From the NCBI GenBank assembly GCA_021846485.1, contig JAJZWW010000033.1, positions 1-14,274 on the forward strand: a stretch of DNA of 14,274 nucleotides. The letters are read 5' to 3'. Shown here piece by piece: positions 1 to 5,900 of this stretch. A program made the translations under genes and the position numbers. Position 1 is the first letter of the stretch. Each line of letters opens with the position of its first letter. Source of the DNA: Actinomycetes bacterium. Its GTDB lineage: Bacteria; Actinomycetota; Acidimicrobiia; Acidimicrobiales; Palsa-688. The notes beneath the pieces were generated by a model. That model did not search any database and had not been told where the DNA came from. It worked only from the letters and a program-made list of their open reading frames with translations.

Positions 1-171
1 GGGCGGCGGGCACAGGGTCCTGTCGCCGGTGGGTGCGGACGCAGCCCCCCCAAGGGTCGCTCGGCCCGACTGCTCCGGTTGCGGTCGATCGCCCGCCCCC
101 GGTTGCTGCCGCCCGTCCCCGGTTGCCATGTTCCGTAGCCCGAACGACACGCTACGGGGGTGAGCGGCCGG

Positions 172-286
172 AAACTGGGCCGAACTGGGCCGAACTGGGT
201 GCATTCGGCCGAACTGGGTGCATTCGATGCCCCATAGGTGGGTCCAGAGCACCCACTTCGGCTCTATGCACCCAGTTGGTGCACCC
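172..286. repeat. composite TGGGTGC dyad repeat, copy A
   Basis: A perfect 17-bp direct repeat, CGAACTGGGTGCATTCG, occurs at 191-207 and 210-226. It is preceded by partial AACTGGGC copies spaced 10 bp apart (172-190). The motif then appears inverted as GCACCCACTTCG (249-260) and GCACCCAGTTGG (268-279), with a further GCACCC at 281-286. Either forward copy (193-203 or 212-222) can pair perfectly over 11 bp with 267-277, so the element could form alternative stem-loops. A related element lies at 5901-5991. It could be a dispersed extragenic palindrome, binding sites for a regulator, or a remnant of mobile-element ends. The sequence does not decide between these. Confidence 0.7.
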
Positions 287-347
287 GCCGGCTCTCCTAC
301 CCGCGGGTGATCGGGTCGCATCAGATTTACTTACTTACAGAGAAGGC

Positions 348-417
348 ACTTGCCTACTGGACTTCTTCACCAGCCCTCACTTCGGGGTTCGAGTGCGGAA
401 CAGTCCAGTAGGCAAGT
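348..417. repeat. perfect 16-bp inverted repeat, possible terminator
   Basis: ACTTGCCTACTGGACT at 348-363 is matched by its exact reverse complement at 402-417, with a 38-base loop between. The loop has weaker internal dyad symmetry (CACT 378-381 with AGTG 392-395). The repeat lies 41 bases past the stop of the minus-strand membrane-protein gene. A second small hairpin (GAGAA 432-436 with TTCTC 442-446) sits between the two. Neither hairpin is followed by a T-run on the minus strand, so a classical intrinsic terminator is not shown. The octamer CAGAGAAG occurs at 338-345 and 430-437, near but not abutting the arms, so a small transposable element is possible. Confidence 0.6.
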
Positions 418-457
418 TTCTGCTCGGTGCAGAGAAGCTTTTTCTCGGTAGCTCGGC

Positions 458-901
458 TCAGGGGGCCGGGATGCTCTCGTCGGGCGGGCTCCCCTTGCTC
501 GCACCACCGGGCCGCTCTTTCTCCCCCTCCGGGGTGTCGCCCGCCGGCGCCGGGCCCCGCCGGCCGCCCTCGCGCCGCCCGCCGTCGTCCCGGCGTGCCT
601 CGCTGACTGCACCACCCCGGAACGCCCAGCGCACCACGGCGATCACCCCGAGGATGACCGCCAGCGCGACGCCGATGCCCCAAAAGTCGACCAGGTTGCC
701 ATTGCCCGCCTGGTAGGTGGGGCCGAGGTCGACCACCCGCGAGGTGGGAGAGGGGGCCAGGGGAGCGGTACCGCTGGTCCCGGTGGCGGAGCTGGCGAGG
801 TGGTACCGAGGAGCGCCGGCCGCGGGGCTGCTGGCACGGGAGAGGAGCACCACGGGTCGGCTGGCGTCGGAGGCCCGGGGAAGGGCGGGCGGCTCGGTCA
901 C
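458..901 (-). CDS. small single-pass membrane protein of unknown function
   Basis: I do not recognise a family for this 147-residue protein. Residues 1-70 are rich in Ala, Ser and Pro. A hydrophobic segment at about 73-94 (FWGIGVALAVILGVIAVVRW) is long enough to span the membrane once. It is followed by an Arg/Gly/Glu-rich hydrophilic tail (95-147). The basic flank after the segment suggests that the tail is cytoplasmic and the N-terminus is outside. The GTG start at 901-899 is chosen because a TAGACC hexamer lies 6 bases upstream, the same arrangement as at murA, xseA and the PfkB gene. It is divergent from murA across 85 bases, so a cell-envelope role is conceivable but only by proximity. 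The translation is low in complexity apart from the membrane segment, and a longer or shorter start cannot be excluded. Confidence 0.6.
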   Translation of the reverse strand: MTEPPALPRASDASRPVVLLSRASSPAAGAPRYHLASSATGTSGTAPLAPSPTSRVVDLGPTYQAGNGNLVDFWGIGVALAVILGVIAVVRWAFRGGAVSEARRDDGGRREGGRRGPAPAGDTPEGEKERPGGASKGSPPDESIPAP

Positions 902-913
902 CCGGCTGGTCTA
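902..913 (-). promoter_or_regulatory. probable -10 element for leaderless mRNA of the membrane-protein gene
   Basis: On the minus strand, TAGACC (913-908) is followed by 6 bases and then the GTG start. Its last base departs from the TANNNT -10 consensus. The spacing matches the other start sites in this window, where transcription would begin at or next to the start codon. No clear -35 box is visible. Confidence 0.4.
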
Positions 914-974
914 CCACCGCGGGCGGGCCCTTCCCTAGCGGGTGGGTCCGGGCGGGCAAGGGGGAGCGCAGGAC

Positions 975-986
975 TAGCCTCGGGCC
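975..986 (+). promoter_or_regulatory. probable -10 element for leaderless murA mRNA
   Basis: TAGCCT at 975-980 fits the TANNNT -10 consensus and ends 6 bases before the GTG start at 987. No Shine-Dalgarno sequence fits between them. Transcription from this hexamer would start about at the GTG, giving a leaderless message. No convincing -35 box is seen. Confidence 0.55.
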
Positions 987-2333
987 GTGCCCGACGCATG
1001 GACGATCGAACCCAACGGCCCTCTTCGAGGCGAAGTGGCGGTCCGAGGCTCGAAGAACGCGGTGACCAAGCACATGGTCGCTGCGATCCTCGGGTCGGAG
1101 CCGAGCACGATCTCCAACGTCCCCGAGGTCGGCGACGTAGAGATCACCGCGTCGATCCTGCGGGCGCTCGGGGCCGGGGTGGAGCGTGACGGCGACCGGA
1201 TCACCGTCGCCCCTCCCGGGGAGCCGGGCTCCGCGGTCCCGTTGAGCTTCAGCGGGCTCAACCGCATACCGGTGCTGCTCCTCGGCCCGCTCCTCCACCT
1301 GACCGGGGAGGCGTGGGTGCCTCGGGTCGGGGGGGACCGAATCGGCGCCCGGCCGGTCGACTTCCACGTGGAGATCCTCCGCAGCCTCGGGGCCGAGGTG
1401 GAGGTCACCGACGAGGGGATCTCGGCGCGCTGCACCAGGCTGCGCGGCGCCATCATCGAGCTGCCCTACCCGAGCGTGGGGGCCACCGAGTCCGCCCTGC
1501 TGTCGGCTTCGCTGGCCGAGGGCAAGACCGTCATCCGCAACGCGGCCACCGAGCCGGAGGTGCTCGAGCTGGCCCTGCTCCTCCAGCGCATGGGGGCCCG
1601 GGTGGAACTGGCGCCGGACCGGCGGATCGTGGTCGAGGGAGTCCCCCGGCTGCGGGGCAGCACGACCCGGCTGGAGGGGGACCGCAACGAGGCGTTCAGC
1701 TACCTGGTCGCCGGCCTGCTCACCGGCGGGCGGGTAACGGTCCGGGGCTGCGGCCAGGACCGGCTGGTCACCGCGATCACCACCTTGCTGCGCATGGGGG
1801 CGGAGGTCGACGTCGACGACCGGGGGATGACCGCGTCGGCCCCTGACGGGCTGCGGGCCGCGGCGGTGCAGACAGACGTGCACCCCGGGTTCATGACCGA
1901 CTGGCAGACCCCGCTCATGGTGCTGTTCACCCAGGCGGAGGGCATGTCGGTCCTGCATGAGACGGTCTACGAGGACCGTTTCGTCTATGTGCCGGCGCTG
2001 CAGGCGATGGGTGGCGAGATCGCCTTGTTCTCCACCTGCCTGGGAGGCCCAGCGTGCCGCTTCCACGACTCGCGCTATTTGCACTCGGCGGTGGTGCGGG
2101 GGGTCTCCAAGCTCCAGGGGGCCGAGGTTGACATCCCCGACGTGCGCGCCGGCTTCTCGAGCGTGATCGCCGCCGCGGCGGCCACCGGGACCTCGGTGCT
2201 CCACGGCGTGCACCACCTGGAGCGGGGCTACCACCGCCCGGCGGACCAGCTGCGCTCGCTCGGCCTCGAGCTGCGCACCAGCTCCGCGGACCCGGGCGCC
2301 ACCCCGGACCGGGGGGCCGGCTGCCTGGGCTGA
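987..2333 (+). CDS. murA: UDP-N-acetylglucosamine 1-carboxyvinyltransferase (MurA family)
   Basis: MurA transfers the enolpyruvyl group of phosphoenolpyruvate to UDP-GlcNAc, the first committed step of peptidoglycan synthesis, in the cytoplasm. The 448-residue product is slightly longer than usual (about 420), with about 18 extra C-terminal residues. Visible active-site elements are Lys23-Asn24 in RGSKNA, the loop GGDRIGARPVD (116-125), Asp305 in HPGFMTDWQ (299-307) and ERGYHR (412-417). The loop position occupied by catalytic Cys115 in E. coli is Asp117 here. The same Cys-to-Asp change in mycobacterial and chlamydial MurA is known to give intrinsic fosfomycin insensitivity. The segment after SKNA reads VTKHMVAA rather than the usual ALPILAAALL, so this may be a divergent MurA or a paralogue. 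The GTG start is set by the upstream TAGCCT; the nearby ATG at 998 is out of frame. The phosphopantetheinyl transferase follows after 5 bases, so the two are probably co-transcribed. Confidence 0.9.
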   Translation: MPDAWTIEPNGPLRGEVAVRGSKNAVTKHMVAAILGSEPSTISNVPEVGDVEITASILRALGAGVERDGDRITVAPPGEPGSAVPLSFSGLNRIPVLLLGPLLHLTGEAWVPRVGGDRIGARPVDFHVEILRSLGAEVEVTDEGISARCTRLRGAIIELPYPSVGATESALLSASLAEGKTVIRNAATEPEVLELALLLQRMGARVELAPDRRIVVEGVPRLRGSTTRLEGDRNEAFSYLVAGLLTGGRVTVRGCGQDRLVTAITTLLRMGAEVDVDDRGMTASAPDGLRAAAVQTDVHPGFMTDWQTPLMVLFTQAEGMSVLHETVYEDRFVYVPALQAMGGEIALFSTCLGGPACRFHDSRYLHSAVVRGVSKLQGAEVDIPDVRAGFSSVIAAAAATGTSVLHGVHHLERGYHRPADQLRSLGLELRTSSADPGATPDRGAGCLG

Positions 2334-2338
2334 GCCTG

Positions 2339-3085
2339 GTGCAGGCTCGCCTCGACCCGCCGGCGGCTGTCCTGCGCCGCCTGGATGCTCACCTCGCCGA
2401 GGGTGAGCGGGCTCGGGCGCGGCGCCGGCAGGCCAGCGTCGAGCACTCCCGCTTCGTCGCCCGCCACGGGTGGCTCCGGGTGGCTCTCGCCCGGGAGCTC
2501 GGGTGCGCCCCCGGCGACGTGGAGCTGGTGGCGCCGCCGGGGCGCAAGCCGTACGTGGCCGGCTCGCAGCTGCGCTTCAGCGTGACACGCAGCGGCGACA
2601 TCGCCCTCTTCGCGCTCTGCTGGTCCGCGGAGGTGGGGGTCGACGTCGAGCGGGCCCGGCTCGGTCCGGACCCGCTCCGCTTCGCCGCCCGCTGGTACAC
2701 CCGGTCCGAGCGGGCCGAGGTCGAGGCAGCTGCTCCCTCCGAGCAGGACCGGCGCTGCCTGGAGATCTGGACCCGCAAGGAGGCCTACTTGAAGGCGGTC
2801 GGCACGGGACTGCGCGTGCCGCTCGCGGTGGTGGAAGTGGCCGGCGCCTGCGGGGCCGGCGGTGCGGTCAGGGTCGGAGGGTTCGTGGTCCACCAGCTCG
2901 CCCTCGGGGAAGGCCTGATCGGCGCGGTAGCGGTCGAGGACCGGGACCCGCCGATCGACGTTCCGCCGGTGGCGGTGCCCCTGCCCGCGGGCACGTCTTC
3001 GCCAGCACCCGCCCTGAGGTCGGTGACCTGGCCGACTCCGGGAACCCAGCCGGGATCAGGGGTGCCCGGGAGGCAGCTCCGGTAG
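2339..3085 (+). CDS. 4'-phosphopantetheinyl transferase, Sfp type
   Basis: Enzymes of this family move the phosphopantetheine arm of coenzyme A onto a serine of acyl or peptidyl carrier proteins, activating fatty-acid, polyketide or nonribosomal-peptide synthases. The product has 248 residues. The family signatures are GVDVE (100-104), which carries the Mg-binding Asp and Glu, and WTRKEAYLKAVGTGL (144-158), with the Lys-Glu pair used in metal binding and catalysis. An N-terminal half with HSRFVARHGWLR (36-47) is typical of the two-lobed Sfp type. The GTG start lies 5 bases past the murA stop, suggesting translational coupling. The recognisable fold ends near residue 202. The last 46 residues are Pro-rich with no family counterpart that I know, and may be an acquired run-on. 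The TAG stop (3083-3085) is also the first half of the TAGCCT hexamer before the next remnant. Confidence 0.88.
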   Translation: MQARLDPPAAVLRRLDAHLAEGERARARRRQASVEHSRFVARHGWLRVALARELGCAPGDVELVAPPGRKPYVAGSQLRFSVTRSGDIALFALCWSAEVGVDVERARLGPDPLRFAARWYTRSERAEVEAAAPSEQDRRCLEIWTRKEAYLKAVGTGLRVPLAVVEVAGACGAGGAVRVGGFVVHQLALGEGLIGAVAVEDRDPPIDVPPVAVPLPAGTSSPAPALRSVTWPTPGTQPGSGVPGRQLR

Positions 3086-3096
3086 CCTTCCGTGCG
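3083..3096 (+). promoter_or_regulatory. probable -10 element before the mftF-like remnant
   Basis: TAGCCT at 3083-3088 is followed by 8 bases and an in-frame GTG at 3097. The TAG of the hexamer doubles as the stop codon of the upstream phosphopantetheinyl transferase gene. The spacing matches the other leaderless-type starts in this window. Confidence 0.45.
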
Positions 3097-3303
3097 GTGG
3101 CCGGTAGCGAAGCTCGTCGATCGCTGCCCGTCGCGGTGCCCTCGACGTTCCGGCTCGTCGCTGACGCCGGGTTGAGGGTCACCGGTGGGGGACGGGAGCT
3201 GCTCGGTGGTCGCCCGCTCCGCCTGATGCGCCTCAGCCCCGGCGGCGCGGCGCTGGTGTCGGCCTGGCTGGAGGGAGCCCCGGTCGGTGACCGCCCGGCC
3301 GGC
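3097..3303 (+). pseudogene. N-terminal fragment of an mftF-like mycofactocin glycosyltransferase
   Basis: MftF is the glycosyltransferase that decorates the peptide-derived redox cofactor mycofactocin with sugars. About 69 codons remain. The reading VPSTFRLVADAGLRVTGG, then RELLGGRPLRLMRLSPGG (about residues 14-49), and SAWLEGAPVGD resembles the N-terminal domain of MftF before its GT2 catalytic domain. I recall the family pattern as an initial P-x-x-F, a D-x-x-x-R, an LLGG-x-P-x-RL-x-RL-x-P, then a variable stretch. Similarity stops near GDRPA (about 3300). The catalytic domain and the rest of the gene are absent, and antisense GH1 sequence begins within about 20 bases. The GTG at 3097 is chosen because it follows the TAGCCT hexamer. 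No other mycofactocin gene (mftA-E) is present in the window. The family call rests on memory of the pattern and should be read as probable. Confidence 0.6.
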
Positions 3304-3320
3304 TCCTCGGCTGCGTCGGG

Positions 3321-3923
3321 GCCGAGCCGGAGGAGGTGGTGGTGGGCGGCGAGGGCCTCGCCGACGTCGCGGTGGCCGGGGGCGTGGACGCCGACGGCGT
3401 AGCCGAGCCAGGCCGAGCACCATGGCTCGTTGAGGGTGATCCACATGCCCATGGTGTCGCCCGGCGCCCGGGCCACGACCCGCGTGTAGTCGCCGAAGGC
3501 CTCGGCGGTGCTCCGCGCGAGCCACCCCCCTTCGTCCTCCAGGGCCACCGGGAGGTCTCAGTGGTACAAGGTGGCCACTGGGAGGATGTCCCTCTGGCGC
3601 AGGCCGTCCGCCAGCCTGCGGTAGAAGTCGAGCCCTGCCTCGTCGACCTGCCCCCGCCCGCCGGGCAGGACCCGGGGCCAGGAGATCGAGAAGCGGTAGG
3701 CCCGCAGCCCGAGATCGGCCATCAGGTCCAGGTCCTCCTCCACGCGGTGGTAGTGGTCGCAGGCCACGTCGCCGGTGTCGCCGTGGAGGACCCGCCCGGG
3801 CTCCCGGCAGAAGCGGTTCCAGATCGAACTCCCCCGGGTGTCGGCCCCGCCTTCGATCTGGAAAGAGGCGGTCGCCGTTCCCCACACGAAACCCTCCGGG
3901 AATGTCGGGCGGTTGTCTGCCAT
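3321..3923 (-). pseudogene. truncated GH1 beta-glucosidase with an in-frame stop
   Basis: Family 1 glycoside hydrolases cleave beta-glucosides with a pair of glutamates. The start (ATG 3923-3921) is preceded by AGGAG with a 10-base spacer. The first 121 codons read as a normal GH1 N-terminus: FPEGFVWGTATASFQIEGG, then DLDLMADLGLRAYRFSISWP. A TGA at 3560-3558 then falls exactly where the GH1 hallmark YHWDLP requires Trp (YH-stop-DLP). The same frame continues with ALEDEGGWL, the acid/base segment MWITLNEPW, and ALAAHHHLLR, and ends abruptly near 3321. The C-terminal two thirds, including the ENG nucleophile motif, is missing. TGA ends several intact genes here, so recoding as Trp is unlikely. 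The opposite-strand mftF-like fragment abuts its broken end. Confidence 0.85.
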
Positions 3924-3953
3924 GCGCTCGTCGCTCCTGGTCGGGGTCTTCTC

Positions 3954-3989
3954 GGTGCTGCGGTGCTGCGGTGCTGCGGTTCTGCGGTG
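3954..3989. repeat. tandem 8-bp repeat upstream of the GH1 remnant
   Basis: GGTGCTGC occurs three times in exact tandem (3954-3961, 3962-3969, 3970-3977), followed by GGTTCTGC (3978-3985) and a partial copy. It lies about 30-65 bases before the GH1 start, in what would have been its promoter region. I see nothing else recognisable between 3924 and 4183 apart from a short plus-strand frame of 14 codons starting at ATG 4141. Confidence 0.8.
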
Positions 3990-4183
3990 GGGCGGTCGGT
4001 GGGCCGGGCATCGGAGTCCGGCCGGCAACACAGCGCCCCTCGGCTTCCCGGTGCAGGACCATCTCCGGGGGGGAGCCCAGAGGAGGCGGCTCCCTCGAGG
4101 ACCGGGTTGCCTTGCGCGCCTTCGCCGGGTTGCCACAGTATGAGCGAGGAGGTGGGCCGAGCCGTGCGGGAGTGGGAGCTTTG

Positions 4184-4670
4184 ATGCTCGGGGACCGTGG
4201 GAGGACGAGCTCGACGAGCTCGACGGCTTGCTTGCGGGAGGCCGCCGGTGCCGGGCGGCCGGCGGCGACCGAACGGCTCCGCGCTCGTGGCAAGCTACCG
4301 GTCCGGGAGCGGATCTCGCTGCTCTTGGACCGGGACTCTCCCTTCCTCGAGCTGTCGCCGCTCGCCGGGTACCGCACCGACTACGCCTTGGGCGGCGGCA
4401 TGGTGCTCGGCATCGGGGTGGTCGAGGGCACCGAGGCGTGGTCCTCGACAACGACCCCACCGACCTCGGCGGGGCGCTCGCCGCCCTGTCGGTCCGCAAG
4501 CTCATGCGGGGCCTCGAGGTCGCCCGGGACAACCGGCTCCCCTGCATCCAGCTCGTGGAGTCCGCCGGCGGAGACCTGCGCGCCGGCGGTGCCGGCCTCG
4601 GCGGCGAGCGCGAGGCGTCGATGCGGCGCAACCTCGGCCACTTCGCCGAGAGCGGGCGGATGTTCCAGAA
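4184..4670 (+). pseudogene. acyl-CoA carboxylase carboxyltransferase (beta) N-terminal fragment, frameshifted
   Basis: The carboxyltransferase subunit of propionyl-, methylcrotonyl- or geranyl-CoA-type carboxylases moves CO2 from carboxybiotin to the acyl-CoA. Three frame segments rebuild the front of one. WEDELDELDGLLAGG (from 4198) reads in one frame. ATERLRARGKLPVRERISLL and LELSPLAGY read in a second (about 4236-4440). VVLDNDPTDLGG, DNRLPCIQLVESAGGDLR and GHFAESGRMF read again in the first (to about 4665). Frameshifts therefore lie near 4235 and 4440. About 160 of the usual 500 or so residues remain, and the acyl-CoA-binding second half is gone. Sequence passes directly and in frame into biotin carboxylase at about 4668. 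The original start is unclear; the ATG at 4184 is in the frame of the second segment. Confidence 0.8.
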
Positions 4671-5376
4671 GGTGATCGAGGAGGCGCCGTCGCGGGCCGT
4701 GGACGGGGCCCTCCGGGAGCGGATCGGCGCCAGCGCGCTCGCCGCGCCAGGGCGGTCGGCTACCACCGCAACGCCGGCACCGTCGAGCTGGTCCTGGAGC
4801 CGACCGAGGAGTACTGGTTCTTGGAGGTCAGCACCCGCCTGCAGGTCGAGCACCCGGTGACCGAGGCGGCGTGCCGGATCGACCTGGTTCGCGGGCAGCT
4901 CTTCGTCGCCGCCGGGCAGCGTCTGTCGTTCGCTCAGGGGTACCTGAGCCTCCACGGCCATGCGGTCGAAGCCCGTCTCTACGTGGAGGACCCCGCCGCC
5001 GGGTTCCTCCCGGCGACCGGCACGCTCGTCGATGGGCGTCCCCCGCCGACCCGCAGCTGCGCTGGGACTCCGGGGTGGAGACCGGCTGCAGCGTGGGCGT
5101 CGAGTTCGACCCGATGCTCGCCAAGGTGGTCGCCCACGCCCCGACCCGGACCGAGGCCCTCCGGCGCCTCGCCCTCGGGCTGGAGCGGGCCCGCATCCGG
5201 GGGGTGGAGACCAACCGCGACTTCCTCGTCGCCGCCCTCCGGCACCGTGACATGCTCGCCGACCGGGCCTCCACCGCTTTCGTCGAGCACTCCGGCGTCG
5301 CCCTGGCCCGAGAACCCGACCCCGATGAGGTGCGCACCGCCGCGCTCGCGCCGCCCTCTGTGCCCAGGCGCAGCGC
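4671..5376 (+). pseudogene. biotin carboxylase C-terminal fragment, frameshifted
   Basis: Biotin carboxylase makes carboxybiotin from bicarbonate and ATP. The fragment begins at KVIEEAPS (4671), about the middle of the ATP-grasp domain. It continues in another frame with AVGYHRNAGTVEL, FLEVSTRLQVEHPVTEAACR, HAVEARLYVEDPAAGFLP and ATGTL (about 4755-5033). A third frame gives DPQLRWDSGVETG, EFDPMLAKVVAHA, and NRDFLVAALRH (about 5040-5340). Single-base losses near 4748 and 5035 explain the shifts. The metal-binding E-x-N-x-R of the family reads E-V-S-T-R, so the Asn is replaced. The N-terminal half and any biotin carrier domain are missing. The order carboxyltransferase then biotin carboxylase is a normal acyl-CoA carboxylase operon order, here condensed by deletion. 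Confidence 0.85.
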
Positions 5377-5381
5377 CCCGG

Positions 5382-5520
5382 GCGCTCAACTTCGTCGTCG
5401 CCGACCTGCTCGGCGAGAGCGTCGCGTCGAGCACCCGCCTCGACGCCCAGGCCAAGAGCCTGGGGGAGTGGCTGCGAGCCTAGGGTGGTCGAGCTACCCG
5501 AGGAGCTGCTGGCCGGCTGA
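5382..5520 (+). pseudogene. C-terminal tail of an AtuA-like protein
   Basis: ALNFVVADLLGESVASSTRL, then DAQAKSLGEWLRA, reads from 5382 to a TAG at 5481. Removing one base there continues the reading as VVELPEELLAG to a TGA at 5518-5520. The pattern ALNF, then a LG-x-x-V-x-x-S-x-RLDA-x-x-K-x-LG core, then a V-x-x-P tail, matches my recollection of the C-terminal ferredoxin-like domain of AtuA-family proteins (acyclic terpene utilisation). Those are often encoded beside acyl-CoA carboxylase subunits. About 46 codons remain of a gene that would normally have several hundred. The joint with the biotin carboxylase remnant is at about 5374-5381. This supports a lost operon for terpene or branched acyl-CoA breakdown, but the family call is from memory. 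Confidence 0.55.
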
Positions 5521-5596
5521 CCGGGGCGACCCGCGCCGACGCCGCCGTACCGGTAGTGGTCGTGGCCGGTTTCTGCTCGGGCTGGTCTGGGTGGGG

Positions 5597-5640
5597 CGGC
5601 AGGCGCCCGCCCGGCAGGCGCCCGCCCGCAGGCGCCCGCC
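5597..5640. repeat. GC-rich 15-bp tandem repeat
   Basis: CGGCAGGCGCCCGCC is repeated exactly at 5597-5611 and 5612-5626, followed by a 14-base copy lacking one G (5627-5640). Confidence 0.85.
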
Positions 5641-5790
5641 CGGGCGGAGAGCTCCGGGCGGCCTGGCCTTGCAGGCCCTTGCAGGTCGGCGGGCAAGCCC
5701 GCGGGTCACCCGGAGGCGGCGCCTGCCCGTCTCCGGGATCGCCGGGGTCATGCTGGGACGACCGGGAGCGCCGGGGCGACGCAATTACCG

Positions 5791-5822
5791 TGACACCTGA
5801 CACGTGACACCTGACACGTGAC
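5791..5822. repeat. 14-bp tandem repeat TGACACCTGACACG
   Basis: Two exact copies (5791-5804, 5805-5818) plus the first 4 bases of a third. Each junction creates the palindrome CACGTG. The composition is less GC-rich than its surroundings. There is no gene close enough to suggest a target if these are operator half-sites. Confidence 0.85.
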
Positions 5823-5900
5823 CGCCGGGGCGACCACCCCGGTCTCGCGCTCAAAGCGTGCACACTTGCGCTTCAAGTGCGAAACCGCTGGGTCGGGCGT

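Larger units (their letters stand above)
1..457. other. gene-free left-end stretch
   Basis: I see no credible gene here. A plus-strand open frame crosses it, but its predicted product is low-complexity Pro/Arg sequence with no recognisable domain. The stretch contains the octamer CCGGTTGC three times (75-82, 99-106, 119-126), the last two within a 20-bp near-repeat (91-110 and 111-130). It also contains the composite TGGGTGC element and the 16-bp inverted repeat listed separately. The run around 322-350, with TTAC three times in tandem, is noticeably less GC-rich than its surroundings. Confidence 0.6.

Noticed and set aside
181..286. CRISPR array
   Set aside because: Units are short, imperfect and inverted within the element, spacing is irregular, and no cas gene is present.
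375..400. Possible tRNA T-arm (GGTTCGAGT)
   Set aside because: No 5-bp stem around the loop, no acceptor stem and no anticodon arm at the right distance on either strand.
33..716. Plus-strand open frame at the left end
   Set aside because: The product is composed of repeat-derived and Pro/Arg-rich sequence and overlaps the membrane-protein gene. No motif or start signal.
3558..3923. The first 121 codons of the GH1 gene as an intact short protein
   Set aside because: GH1 homology continues in frame past the stop, so it is a broken gene rather than a small one.
4184..5483. A functional fused carboxyltransferase-biotin carboxylase protein
   Set aside because: At least four frameshifts and missing catalytic halves mean no continuous protein can be made.
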